Assembly (NCBI GenBank): GCA_022606135.1 | Contig: JABYQN010000002.1 | Span: forward strand, 310,001 to 374,000 | Length of the DNA: 64,000 nucleotides | DNA from: Fomes fomentarius | Lineage: Eukaryota > Basidiomycota > Agaricomycetes > Polyporales > Polyporaceae | Direction of reading: 5' to 3' | In this document: one piece after another, positions 45,222 through 57,314 of the stretch | Layout: each line of letters starts with the position of its first letter | Numbering within the stretch: the stretch's first letter is position 1 | The notes under the pieces: generated by a model | Told to the model about the DNA's origin: nothing | Database searches by the model: none | What the model saw: only the letters and a program-made list of their open reading frames with translations | Position numbers and translations under genes: made by a program

Positions 45222-45937
45222 TACCTTTTTATGGAATTCACTACTTCAATATTGATTGCTAGCATGACACTGGTATTTTGTGACTCTAGAGAAGTGCTGA
45301 ATGCTGGTACTGGGCACCTTCGGGAATTACGGGCAACATACTTAGGGGAACTTGCCCTCTCCAATATGGTATCCTCCCATATGGAGCTCTCCTAAGGCTT
45401 AGGAGTGAAAGGGGGAAAGATATAATTCAAGAGTGAAGGATATGGTGTGAGGTAGAGGCCATCTTCACCGGAGTGGCACAAGAGGGCAGGTCCATCTCCA
45501 ACCCGTGGTGACGAGCATACCCAAGCATGAGCCCTCTCTTTTAGGGGCCACCGCAATAACAGAAATGGGGGGGGGGGAATTACTAGCACGCTTTTCAATA
45601 TACATCTTGTTATCTTATCGTTGCAGTGCATCTGGCACAGTGTCCTTGAATTTCCCCTTCGGATCTCTTTCGAACTGGTTGACGTCGAGGAGTGTTATAT
45701 CGCGCAGTGATCAAGATGTAAGATGAGCACAGCACTGCACGAAGCCTAAGATTGAACTCGGTAAAGTGGATTCACCTCGGCCTGTGCTTTCTACTTGTCA
45801 ATGGATGGTTGAGACTACAGGATTCCATTCCATGGAGTAATTACCATTCTGATAACGCACAGGGTTCTAAATTGTCCTGTGAGAGACTGCGGAGGTGGTC
45901 GTGGTTGAACGTTGAGGATGATGTTCGCTGTTTTCAG
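45222..45937. other. Intergenic region holding a likely inversion breakpoint
   Basis: Apart from a run of ten G near 45569, no gene is seen. The last part is intron sequence of the P450 half that follows (ends TGTTTTCAG at 45937), so a rearrangement breakpoint should lie somewhere in 45222-45930. Confidence 0.5.
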
Positions 45938-46761
45938 ACACTATCGGTCATTCGATTGTTCTTCCTCGCGATGGCCAAGTACCCGGATATCCAGAACAGA
46001 GCGCAGGAAGAGCTCGATAGAGTGATCGGATCCGAAAGGCTGCCTCATATCAGCGACCAGATATCGCTGCCATATGTCGAGGCCGTGGTGATGGAGTGCT
46101 TCCGGTGGAAGCCGATTGTTCCGTTCGCATTTCCGCACGTTAGCACCGCCGATGACGAGTACAAAGGATACTTCATACCTAAGGGGTCTCTGGTGATCGG
46201 TAATCCATGGTGCGCAATTCAATCTCAGCCCGCACTCCCAGGCCTCAATATCAATACTCGCACTGATGTTTTCCTCAGGCGCTTGTCTCACTACCCCGAC
46301 CCGGAGCGATTCGCCCCTGAACGATTCTTGAACGAGGAAGGCCAGATCAACCTGGACGTGCTTGATCCAAGGACGTTCGCATTCGGCTATGGGCGACGGT
46401 GAGTACTGTTTGACTATATGTAAAAATTCTGGGACCTGGATATACTAAAAAATGGCTCAGTGTTTGCCCCGGCCGCCACATTGCAGAAAAATCTGTCTTT
46501 CTCACCATTGCATCTATCTTGCATACGCTTTCGATCGAGCCTCCCGTAGACGAGGAGGGTGTGACACTTCCACTCGAAGTGGAGTGTGTTGAAGGAATCC
46601 TATCGTACGTATTGCAGTGTGCTCTCGCATCCGAGGTATAACCAGATGCTGATCCGCTTGACTATGAAAGGTATCCAGAGCCATTTGCGTGCAAGATATC
46701 GGTCAGGTCCTCCGCGGCACAAGCTCTTGTCGTCGCGAGTGGCGCTCCCGAAGCCAATTGA
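45938..46761 (+). pseudogene. C-terminal half of a cytochrome P450 gene
   Basis: Starts exactly at a splice acceptor with TLSVIRLFFLAMAKYPDIQ, the segment that follows the I-helix AGADT in related P450s, and runs without lesion to a natural stop at 46761. It contains the ExxR motif (ECFRWKP), the PERF-type meander (PDPERFAPERFL) and the heme loop FGYGRR-VCPGRH across an intron. The end reads YPEPFACKISVRS. Everything before the I-helix, about 300 residues, is missing: no N-terminal exons lie upstream. The missing half matches in phase and intron position the N-terminal half at 58371-59600 on the other strand, so this is best read as one half of a gene broken by inversion. On its own it cannot form a P450. 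Confidence 0.88.
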
Positions 46762-47456
46762 GCTGGCTGTTGTTTGGAGTATAGTATGCACGCCAGCTAT
46801 GACTAGCCTTCGAGTACAAGTTGGTGGATCGGGATCCGTAGATGACGGTAGCAACTCAGATCGCCCTGACTGGACGGTCTCTGATGCATAAAATCTCCAC
46901 TTTCCCTAAGGACATGTAAGGTTAGGCGCTTGAATTCTGGAGGAGTCGACGTGTTTACTCCTTAACTCCGGGCCTACAGATGAGGGACTTTGAAAGGCGA
47001 TACGAGTAAGGTCTCATGCTGTCACGCCAACTGGTTGTTGCTGTGACTCGATGGACTGTAGGCCGAAGGGAGTGCTGTTGACCCTGAACATAGACAAACA
47101 CATCCTACATCGTTGTCCCAATCGAACACCACTGGCAATCATTTTGCTTGCCTGTTCCTCATCATTCAACGCCTCGCGCAGAATGTCGACTGCCTTCAAC
47201 ATGATCATGAGCAGTTGATTACCAGTACGGCAGCACCCGTGCTGATGCGTAAATCCTCGAACGTAGGTATATCACGATTTGGTCGCGGAACGAAACCATT
47301 AGCGGGATGTACTACATGCGCTTTCCGTCGATTCTGGCGCATTGATGACTGCAGCCCAGATCGTTAGAGAAGTTTTGTCTCCTTTGGAACTAAAGCTCTT
47401 ACACATGTTCATTTGTTCATAGAATTTTACAACAATTTCCTCATGGCACTCACACA
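46762..47456. other. Intergenic region with a minor open frame
   Basis: A minus-strand open frame at 47014-47208 (starting MIMLKAVDILREALNDEEQ) has coding-like composition but no recognised family and no clear neighbours. It may be a gene remnant. Confidence 0.35.
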
Positions 47457-49705
47457 TTATGGTGTATACCGAAAGTCGGGAGCCTGAAATGGATGTCAGT
47501 AGGCGACGCTCACATACACAACGTTGAAGCACAGACGCACCTCGTCGGCGAGCTCCGAAGTATCGACAGAAGCACCTGGCACCGGCTTCCCGAACCTCGC
47601 ATCTCTGCGTCGATTCTCCATGCGAAAATGCGTCTGCAACGTATCGAGCCAGTGACGAATCAGTCGCTAATCTCAAAAAATGACTTGTTTCATAAGCAGC
47701 GCACTACTCACGACCAGGATGAGGGCGGCGACCGCGCCCAAGAACTGAACTGCGGCGGTAGCTGCGAAGCCCTTACTATTCGACCCGGAACACGTCAGCA
47801 ATTCTATAGCTCTAGGGGGAAAGTAGAGAACGCCGAGACTGACACGTATCGAGGTCCTTCCTTCGATGGGAAGAGATGAGGGCCGAGGAGACTTCCGCAC
47901 TCCCCGAGGGAGTCGAACAGCGGGACGCCTGCAGCTGTCTTCGTCTCGGAGCCAAAATTATGGGAAACTGAAGACCATACGGATGATGAGCATTGTGGAT
48001 CTGCGGATGCGACGCATAGACAGAGAGACGAGGGACTCACACCAGGCAAGGATGAGGGCATTTGCAGTGTACGCGCCCATTGTGACGCAGAAAGTGGCGA
48101 AGTATCGCACACTAGTCGAGGGCACGGTGAGGAGCATTCTAAGAACCACATGTCAGAAATGAAGCGCCATTGTCGATATGATAATTGGAGACATACACGT
48201 ATCCTATCCCTGTTACGCAGGAGGCTGCTGCGACAAAGACTCCTCGGCTCTGCAGCCTATCCGACGCGTAACTTGTTAAGCACATAACTAGGCCAGCGAC
48301 GGCATAGGGCGGTACGGTCAGCAACTGCGCGAGAGCGTCCGCTGAAGACGTGTTCAGCAAGGTTGAGCTTCTCTGACTCTGACTCAAGAGATGGGTCGCT
48401 CACAATAATAAAAGGTCTTGATGATAGTCGGCAGGAATGCGGTGATGCTACTAGAGGCACAGTATACTCCGAAGTGCACGGCTGCAGCGCAATAAACCTA
48501 CAATATCGAGTGATCAGAGCTACACGGCATGATAACAAAATCTCCCTCACATACCTTCCAGTCTTTGAATGCGGAGACGACGTGCGCTACGTGGTCAGGT
48601 AAGCATACGCTGCGAGACGAAGCATCGTAACCGTTAACGCTGAGACACATACCCCTCTGTATCACCTTTCCAATGTCCCCTTGGCACCCTCGATTCCTCC
48701 GCTCCAACGCAATCTCCCGCTCCCTGTCGTTGAATATATGGGTATCCTCAGGGCGATCCGGCAAAACGAACAAGGCGCATAGGGCTAGAAGAATCCCAGG
48801 AGCGCCTTCGATAATGAACAGCAGCCGCCAATTTGCGACGATCGTGTGTGCATGCTGGACCCCGAATGCGATGAGCCCACTGAATGCGCCCGCAACTGCG
48901 TCAAGTGCATGCAGACAGGCTATGCGCATGCCTATCTCTTCCCGGGTGTAGAAGAGCGCTACATGCAATGCTGAGCGGTAGATCATTTGAAGGGAGGGGG
49001 AGGAGGACGTACATAGGTATAAAGGGAAGCCCGGACTGAACGCCGCTTCAAAACTACCCAGACCAATTCTTGCGACTATTAGACCTGGGAAGTCGAACAC
49101 GGTAGACTTGCACGAGGTCAATAAGCACTGATGTGAAGCGCGAAAGAGAGCTTACAGAAAGGACGGCACAGAGGCTCCATCCGACCCCGACTGATCCTAA
49201 CCATACACGAGGGGAAGACAACTTCAGCAGGAGTACAAGCGGAAGTTGAAGTAGAACCTAAAGATTCGGTGTGATGAGTTCAATAGATGCTGTGACTTCA
49301 GGTGAGATGAACTTGTTCATACAGCGGGAAAGGCAGAGGCAGACGCTACCCAGTCATACAGTACCCCGGTAGAGTCTCCGTGCAGCACGTCGCGCGAGAG
49401 GCCCTGTACGCGAGCGTTTCCTAGACTGGCTGTATCGAGAGCTGGTACAAATAATCAGCGACGTTGTGGCAGCCTGGTAAGTGAGGATACACACATTGGA
49501 ATAGATACATAGCGCATAATATGGGCATGATTCGTTTATCCAACTTCCTGACCAGCCGCTTCTCCTCTTCCAGCCTCTGCGCGCCCGATGCCGTGGAAGA
49601 GGTGAGTGCACACGTACGATCGACGACTTGCTCCTCCTCTAGTTTAGTTTCCGCATCTTCATCGACATGTTTGCTTCCTCGTCCCTCCTCAGTTATTGAC
49701 ATCAT
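47457..49705 (-). CDS. MFS transporter, Dal5/TNA1-like anion:cation symporter family
   Basis: A plasma-membrane transporter with about twelve membrane segments, related to fungal allantoate, nicotinate and pantothenate permeases. ATG at 49705 (MMSITEEGRG). The cytosolic N-terminus ends EEKRLVRKLDKRIMPILCAMY. After an intron comes SLGNARVQGL, then RIGLGSFEAAFSPGFPLYL, FYTREEIGMRIA, and WRLLFIIEGAPGILLALCAL followed by a loop with LPDRPEDTHIF. Later segments: AFLPTIIKTFYY, LLTVPPYAVAGLVMCL, and RYFATFCVTMGAYTANALIL. The C-terminus reads ENRRRDARFGKP and ends APDFRYTP at a TAA finishing at 47457, a typical ending for the group. The gene has about ten short exons. Substrate is unknown. A broken copy lies at 50765-51830. 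Confidence 0.86.
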
Positions 49706-50764
49706 GTCGAGATTGTGTCTGACTGGGGAAAAAGGAGGGTAGGGACAGGCTCCTGCTCATGTTCCTATATATGCCCGGACAACGTGAGGCGTCACCACCA
49801 GCGTTCGAACTCGGGGTTGATTTCACCTTGAGAGGACAGTGAATCGCCGTCCGTGCATCAGTGCGGAGCTCACTTGACCAGGTCGTTCTATTAATGTTGA
49901 GACTGCCTGGTGGAGAGAAGCGAAGAATGTCTGAAGGCGTCCGTAAAGCTGAAGATGTCAGCCAATCATCCCCATAGGGGGCGACTTCTGCAACCGTCAA
50001 AAGGGAATTGCACGACGCCTGATTGACAAGCTATGGTGATTAAAGATAGACATAGGTGATGAGAAATTGGAGCGTGCGTCAAAGAATCTAGGCCAACGGC
50101 GAAGCATGCAGTCGAGCCGCGCGCAATCAACCGCGTGAATCAGCATTCGAAGGCAGACTGGAAGTGGAAGTGGCAGTGGCAGCGTGTGAGATACGGACGA
50201 GTAAGATTGAACTCGTGCAGCTAGTGGTGTAAAGTTCCGCGCACCAGTACAAATCAGGTTCTTCCGGTGACACCAGGCCTCAGATGAACCGCTTTTTTAT
50301 TGTAGTAGTTTTGCATACTACAGTCAAACGCGGTGCAGATGGAAGTATTGCATCTGACAGTGGACAAGTGAAGGGAAACTTTTAGGGAATGCGTGGAGAT
50401 GGCAGAAGAGAACTCACCACTATGAAATCTACTTGATTGATCCAGGACGACCAGTGGACTGTGCGATACTAGGAAGAGTATCAACCGCGAAGACAAACTG
50501 TGGCAAACAGGACCACGTGGAAAGAACAAGGAATGTCACACGTCATGTCTCTGTGACATTACGTGTCGAGGGCACGCACACAAAGTAAGGCTAAGGACTC
50601 TTGTCCCTCAGACTCACTCGTACTATGTATTCGACCAATGCGTGGACGGTGGAAGTCGAGAGGAGACAAAGGCCCCAGAATCACAACTCAAAATCAATGA
50701 GAGTTCTCATGGCCATCCTCGGCAGCCTGAAGCCTAGTACGCTGCAGCACTGGCATATCACGTC
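49706..50764. other. Intergenic region
   Basis: No gene recognised. Contains a short GGAAGTGGAAGTGGCAGTGG repeat near 50158. Confidence 0.45.
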
Positions 50765-51830
50765 ATTGTTCTCAAAGGTGATGCCACTCATCAAGCCAGG
50801 ACGAGCCCAATCGCAGTGTACGTGCCTGCCGTGATGCAGAAGATGGCGAAGTACCGCACGTTGTACAAGGACACGGTGAGAAGCAACCTAATCATAGTAG
50901 GCGCGTGTCAGAGTGATCAAAATAGGCGGTATATTTCGAGACGGTGGTGGCAAACGCACACGTATCCCACCCCTTCTATGAAGCAGGCCGCTGCGATGAA
51001 GACGCCCCAACCCTGCAGCCTAGTATCCGACGCTCACTGTGACCGGAGGTAGTCGGCAGGAATGCGGTCATGCTACCAGTGGCGCAATCTTCTGCGAAAT
51101 GGACTACTCCAGCGCAGTATACCTACGGGTTTGAGTGATGCGACGAAATGGCTGAGCAGCAAGTTCTCCTGCCCACCTTCCAGCCTTTGAATGAAGAGAT
51201 ATTGTGGGCTGTATGACCAGTGACATTGATTGGCAGACACTGCGGCGAGGCGGACGATCATGAGTAAATGTGAGACACTTACCCCTTTGTGCCATCCGGC
51301 CAATATCCTCCTTACGCCCGCCGGCGGTGTTGCGCCTTTCCAACGCGATCTTGCGCTCTTTTGCGTTTAATATGCTAGTATCCTCTGGGCGACTCGGAAG
51401 GATGAGAATGGCGGAGATGCCTAGAACCACCGTCGGCCCTCGGCCCGACGCCTTCGGTGATGAAAAGCAGCTTCCAGTTGGCGTGTACATGTTGGATCCC
51501 GAACGCGATTAGCTACCGCCAGTGGAAGCGCCCCGCGACAGTCGCGCAGCTAAAGCAGTACGCTGTGTGTATACCGATCTCTTCCTCGCGGGTATAGAAG
51601 AGCGCTGTAGGAACGATGCAATGTCATCAACGCGATGGAGAACTCGGGGAGGGGACGTACATAGATAGAACGGGAATACTATGGATTTGTGCAACGTTGG
51701 TACATAAGGGAAGTAAGTTAGAAGGCAGAGGTCACCCAGTCGGACAGCACCCCGGCGGTCGGATCTCCATGCAGGGTGTTGTTGCCAGAGGGTATTTCTC
51801 CAACAGGAATAACCTCTCGCTCGTGTTCCT
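50765..51830 (-). pseudogene. MFS transporter pseudogene
   Basis: A decayed paralogue of the transporter at 47457-49705. Recognisable in order: LHGDPTAGVLSDWV (intact gene: VLHGDSTGVLYDWV), FPFYLCTS, FYTREEEIG, a disrupted loop LPSRPEDTSILNAKERKIALE, and RYFAIFCITAGTYTA. The frame changes repeatedly (for instance between the NWKLLFITEG region and the loop) and stops interrupt it. The first exon and the last two or three are missing. It lies directly behind the intact gene in the same orientation, consistent with tandem duplication and decay. Confidence 0.82.
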
Positions 51831-52612
51831 ATTAATATGTAGACAACGTAAAGCCTAATCACCTACGTTGACACTTGGCCCTGACTTTGCTCCAGGAATA
51901 GACTGAATCGTAATTCCTGAATCAAGCGCAGAGGTCATTTGACCTGAGCCTTCCGCGAACCCTGAGTCTGTGTGGCGGGGCGTAAGCTGCGTCTAACTTT
52001 GTAGTACAGATGCCTATATGTACCCGTCTTCCGCATTCGCAGATGGACGAACCCCTGATGTAGAATAATAAGTGAGTAAAGATAGAGATAGGTAACGTCA
52101 CGGTCAGGGTAACGGCACGTACCATACTGATAGAACCCGGGGCCAGGGTGGCCGTGTATGTTCACTCTCACCTGAGCCACTCCAAAGTATGCGTCCCCAG
52201 CCAACTAGGGCTACTGGATGGTATGCACGGGCGGGAGAGCCGACGAAGAAGTCCACGGTGTGATTGCATAACTCAACTTCACATGCCGTTGCAACCTTAC
52301 ATGAGAACTTCTGATTCCATCTTATTTTCACTGATGTCTCCAAAAGTAGAACAGGTGCACACAAAGCGACGAACACTGCAGGTACGAAAATCAATGAGTC
52401 CTATGATACAGTCCAATAAATCCGTGCCTCCTAGTAATACATACTCACAATTATTGACTCTTAGAACAGATTACACCGTCTAAATACAGGAAAGCCATCA
52501 TCAGCCTCAACAATCCGCCACATCGCTAGTTGAGGCTGGTGAAAGGTCCCTTTGAGCCGAGTCAGCCAAACGCACATGTCATTAATACGAAGGTACGAAC
52601 CACGTCATTCTC
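51831..52612. other. Region with a relic shared with 56.7-57.2 kb
   Basis: At about 52328-52480 sequence matches the intron and flank of the candidate gene at 56746-57170: CACTGATGTCTCC, AACAGGTGCACACAA and a donor-side block near 52455. No gene can be read here. It sits just downstream of a broken copy of the small family, as its counterpart does near the intact copy. Confidence 0.5.
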
Positions 52613-53197
52613 CTAGTCGAACCACCACTGCAGATCACTCCTGTGCTCGATTGTTTCCAAGCCCTGCCGCACGGTCTCGACGATCTCCTTATAGCGTTCC
52701 GGCGACGCGACCATCATCCGGTACCGGTCACCAAAGTCGTAGTTCGACCAGAGCGACAGAGTTTCATCCCAGTCTCGAGAGAACGGTCGACCGTCTCAGA
52801 GAGGATAACGGCACCTATCCGCGAGGTCTTCGAACGTCAGAAGTGTTGCGGGCATTAGTAAGAGACATCAAGAGTTCCTCGTCTTGGAGGTGCTCCTCCT
52901 GAATATCCGTCGAACATATAGGGATTCTTCTCCGGTAACTTCATCTCCAGTCCGTGACAATGAGCATACGCAAGCATGGAGGCCTTCTTGTATGGGAAAC
53001 CAAAGCGGTAGAGAGGTAGATTGCCGCCGTTGCTAGCAAGCTTCGCACGAGGGATCTTGTTATACGGACCCCTGTTGTTCATAATCCGCGCCCATTTCTG
53101 ATTGCGACATAGATTCAGTGTGCATAGATTGTGAAGAGACCGAAAGACGCACGGCCTCTTGTGCGCGTTCCGTGGCAGCTGCAGTGTACTTGACCAT
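52613..53197 (-). pseudogene. Broken member of the unrecognised small family (copy 3)
   Basis: Exon 1 is 53197-53153 (MVKYTAAATERAQEA). An intron follows at the same place as in the other copies, then exon 2 from 53097 with KWARIMNNRGPYNKIP and LYRFGFPYKKASMLAYAHCH. The frame then shifts: the expected EEQ region appears in another frame as IQEEHLQDEELLMSLTNA. A second shift and an in-frame TGA come before GRPFSRDWDETLSLWSNYDF, and it ends near LQWWFD at 52613. The order of landmarks is otherwise that of the intact genes. Not translatable as one protein. Confidence 0.8.
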
Positions 53198-53859
53198 CTT
53201 CAAATAGTGGGTTGCACGGAAGAGCTGTAGTAGATCGCATCATGTTGAATGTGGGAATGATATGGTTTTAGAAGAGCGTGGTGAGGGGGAGTTAGTGGCG
53301 GCGGCGGCGGTGGTGTCAGAACGATGGTACTGAATAGCAACATTGCGTCACCGTGTCTTCCGCTCGAATGGATAGACGCCCAAAGATTGGGTCTCGCCAC
53401 TTAGTCCTCATTGTTCCGTCTCCTCAAGCTGCATCTTAGGCCGCGCGATGCTCACTGACAATCATGAGAATATATCACCTAAGTGTGTAAGGGAACTACT
53501 CCTCGTCATGTACTTACCAGCATGCACTGAACCAAACAGTGCCAGCCCCAAAGAGGCCCGAGGGACTGGAAGCAGTGGCCGACAATCAAGTCGCTGACCC
53601 ATAACCGACGATCTTTTGATATATATGGTCTATCTAGTCCCAATTTGTGCGAAATACTCCATCTTGTTCTCTGGAATTTTGCCTTCGGCCACCACCTTTC
53701 GTACTCGTTCTTCAACCGCCTCAGAACCCCAAATGGCAAGCAAGAAACATCATTGCTCGAAGAGTAGGGGACTCGTGCACCCGGCGCAGATAAAAAGCAG
53801 ATACTGTGAAGTTGCTATTCAAACCACGTCTGATATTCTCTGTTGCTAAACACTGTCGG
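53198..53859. other. Intergenic region
   Basis: A minus-strand open stretch at 53506-53739 (77 codons) has no recognised family. Contains a GGCGGCGGCGGCGG-like run near 53297. No gene called. Confidence 0.4.
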
Positions 53860-56093
53860 TCATTCTTTGTTGCCATTCGCACGTATCAACGCCTCCGTTG
53901 CCTGTGAACGGGGCTTGATGACACATTGAAATGGCTCAGGATAGCTGTACCCGACCCGCGTGATCAACACTACACAACCTCAGTCTCCTGAACAACTAGG
54001 ACTCACGATATCACCCCGGAAGACATCTTAACTGTCTCGGAGAGTCTAACGGGCTTCCCATTCTGGTCTGAGGGCGGCTCGATAGACAGCGTCTGCAAGA
54101 CAGAAGAGATGGTGATGAAGAGCACGGCTTCTGCAAAGTGGCGGCCGGGGCAGATACTGGGTTGAGATATCATGAGCGGGGATCAAGTCTACACGGGTGG
54201 AGCAACATGAAGTTCACCGTCTTCCGAAGCCAAATACGATGTTGCTCGGGTTTAGCACGTTCGGATCGAGTATTCCGTCCTTCAGGAAGCGCTCGGGCTT
54301 GAATGTCTCAGGGTCTGGGTACACCTTTGGATCGCGCGCATATGCCCTGCAAAGATTATAGTCAACATCGGCAGAGAACGCAGTGGATTTCAGAGATATT
54401 GGGAACCTACCAAGGGGAGTTGACAATTGCTGTTTTCGCTGGAATACGATACCCCTGATATTCATCCTCTGCAACAGACAAGTGCAACAGGCTCAACGGC
54501 ACCACCGGTCGCCAACGTAGACACTCTTTGATCACCGCAGTCACATATGGCAAGTCAGGCGAGTCGTCGTGAGTGGGGAGCCTGTGCGGGCCTATTACGG
54601 CGTCCAGCTCGGCTTGTGCACGTGCTTGGACTTTTGGGTAGGACGCCATGGCAAGGTAGAAGGTTTGCAACGTTGATAGAGTCTATGATCAGATTATGCT
54701 GGTGAGTACAATGGTTGGTGCACTGAAAGTTACGAGCTGCACATACAGTGTCAGCCCCGCCTGGCCGGTGAGGAAAGGATATGAGCGACGGATGAACGAT
54801 GCAAAGGATTGTAGTGATTCACCAGCATATGCAGACGCTATCGCATCCTTGACATGTTCCTCCTCTTCCTTCGCAGCCTCGCCCTCGAGATGTGACATGC
54901 GCTCCATTAACGCAGTGGCCATGCAGGGCATGCATCGTCCCTCTTTCTACGTGATGTAGGTCCATGGTCAGCATTAAGCCTGCTATACAGGGAGTTTTCG
55001 CGTACCACAGCAGCTACGGCAGCAGCCCACGGTATATCGCGCATGTTCCTTATGAGAGGGAACCACTCCGTTGTCTGTCGTTTAAACTTCGCTCCCGGAA
55101 ACCAGGCCGGCAGGAAACGCAGAATCGGGAACGTCTCAACGAGATACTTGCCCGGGACAAACACCTGGGCGAACTTGCTCAATGCTCCTTCTGCGATCCC
55201 GAGGTAGTCTACGTCTGACTTGTCCGCGTCAATTCCGTATCCGATACGAATGATCGACGCGCTGAATAGGCTGTGTCAGGGGGTGAGAAGTGAGCCAAAG
55301 GAGATATAGTCAGTTGCTGAAGACCTACTGTCGCCCATGGTGCTGGAAGTCTTCCGGGTTGTCAAGTAACCACCGGAGGTACCGTCGTGTGAGGCGCTGC
55401 TGTATAGGCCGATACTTGAGGATAGCTTTAGGATGCATGTACTCGTGGAACAATCTTCGAGTGTGTCTCCATCGAGCACCATACGGCAACAAGGAAAATA
55501 CCCAGTCCCAACCCGTCCTAGTGATCAAGCAATGTCGGCTGATGAGTAAGCCGCAGAACTCGGAGGAGGTACACTTACAGCGACGACATGACGGAGTTCG
55601 GCCGATCGGAGTAATTGGAGGACCGCTTTTCGAGGAGGTCGAGGGCTGCTTCAAGCCTCCCGAGGACTATCATGGATTGTCCGAAGGTGTTCAAGTAAAC
55701 AATGTCTCCTATTTTAGTGTGGGGCGCGTTGAAGTGTTGGTCATAAGTAGAGCGAAGTGGCCAGTCCAACATACCGTATCGCTTGTTGAGCTCATGAAAC
55801 GCACGCTCCATGTTTTTGGTGGGAGTATCGAAGAAGTTGCCGACAATGGGAAGAGGACGAGGACCTGGTGGAAGAGGCAGCATGCCTGTAGGAGGCACAC
55901 TAGAACGGTTGTACTTCCATGCGACGGCTAGGATGAACACGAAAGAGAGCCACATCGGATAGTAGTCGAGAGTCAACATATTGGTAGTGCGGATGTTTCG
56001 TGAACGGCGTCCTAGAGTTGCTGCTTTGGTGAAGAACATGCTACTGCGACTTATACTGTCCAGAGCAGGCAGGGCAAATGAGTCATGAGACAT
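53860..56093 (-). CDS. Cytochrome P450 monooxygenase
   Basis: A heme-thiolate monooxygenase anchored in the ER. ATG at 56093; the membrane segment is MWLSFVFILAVAWKY and the proline hinge is PLPPGPRPLPIVGNFFDTP. Then comes DIVYLNTFGQSMIVLG, RWRHTRRLFHEYMHP (C-helix WRxxRR type) and LPAWFPGAKFKRQTTEW. The I-helix AGGADTT is made by joining three exons. Further motifs: ECLRWRP (ExxR), PDPETFKPERFL (PERF), and the heme loop FGFGRR-ICPGRHF split by an intron. It ends CVIKPRSQATEALIRANG before the stop at 53860. About nine introns, no lesion seen. It resembles fungal P450s of the O-methylsterigmatocystin oxidoreductase-like type common in wood-rot fungi. Substrate unknown. Confidence 0.92.
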
Positions 56094-56745
56094 GGTAATG
56101 GAATCTTGATTACAAGTAGCCGACGGCACATGCGAATTAGTGCCCCAAGAAAGCAAAGCCGAAGGCTCTGGGATGCCCATAGGAGATTCTGAGACAGGAA
56201 GTATGCATAACGGAAGCCTGGCGGCTGGGGAACGCCCCATAATTGACCTATCACAACCCATGCATGTCATTGAGTGGGAGCCTTCAGAGAACTATATATA
56301 GATGAGTATCTCGTCGACGTTAAGCGTCTGCAGGTCGCCCCGACTGGCACGGTAGAGGAGCCCGGACTCTTCGGGTCTACGCGGTACGATAGAGGAGGTT
56401 ACGTCCGGCTGACTGAACGATGATCAGAGATACATGAAGTGTGACATTCGTGCATAATGCCCCTGCAACTAGCTCAAAGTTAAAGCAGAAGCACTTGCAG
56501 AAGCTGCCTGAGTTCTTGCGAGTGCCTTGTGGGAGGGTTGATGGAATCCTAATACCAACGGTCAATATCGTCCCTAGTGATAGCACAGAATGATACCTGG
56601 TGACCACAGACCGTCCTAAAACCGTCTTGAAGCTTGGATTGCGGTGTTGCGGTTCGCGATGATACAGATGCACATGGGGCACGCTGCTGGGTGGGGTGGA
56701 AAGGGTGTGACCGCGCATGAGATTGTTGGGAGGCTGATCAGATCC
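56094..56745. other. Intergenic region upstream of the P450
   Basis: Promoter side of the P450 gene (TATATATAG at about 56293). Open frames lack coding character. Confidence 0.45.
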
Positions 56746-57170
56746 TCAAGCGCCGAGGGAGTTAAATCCCCGCTGGAACATAAGGGCAGGGGCAAACAGG
56801 TTCCACTGTTCACCTCGGTTCTTCATGAGGGGGGTCGTCTTCAATGACATGGACAATTGGTGCAGCCAGAAAGTGGAACCCCATGATGCTGGGGCGTATC
56901 TGCCCTCATCCACGTGGCTGCTTCGGCATTTGCCTTCCACGCAAAGCCTCCTTGCCGCCTGAAGACGTTGTTCACTGATGTCTCCGAAAGCCCAACAGGT
57001 GCACACAAGGCATCAGCAACCCAATATAGTCGTGCCTCCGATCGATACATACTTACAACTATCGACTCTTTCAACGGGTTAACTTCAAATCCGGTACCCG
57101 TTGAGTCCCTGAACACGAAGGGACTGTCTCCTTTCAGTGAGGATGGAAGATATTCAGGAAATGTCTTCAT
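56746..57170 (-). CDS. Candidate small spliced gene, unknown
   Basis: Two exons, 57170-57057 (MKTFPEYLPSSLKGDSPFVF ...) and 56958-56746, join in frame through a 98-nt intron to 108 residues ending RGFNSLGA. No domain is recognised. The main support is that its intron and flank have a relative at 52328-52480, in the same position relative to a member of the small unrecognised family. That resemblance is mainly non-coding, so protein status is doubtful. Confidence 0.35.
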
Positions 57171-57314
57171 TTTAATGCGGACATGAGAGAGTAGTGATTT
57201 CGTGTTGAATTTGACAGACACAGTAACTCTCAACACAACTCTCGAGAGCAAACATACGACAAAGCGCCTATGCACAGCGATTACCAAGGACGAAAGTGAG
57301 AGATCTCAAGGATT

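Noticed and set aside
45940..46761. Reading the plus-strand P450 fragment as a complete gene starting near 45752
   Set aside because: The open frame upstream of 45938 has no P450 similarity, and the text before 45938 ends as a normal intron acceptor.
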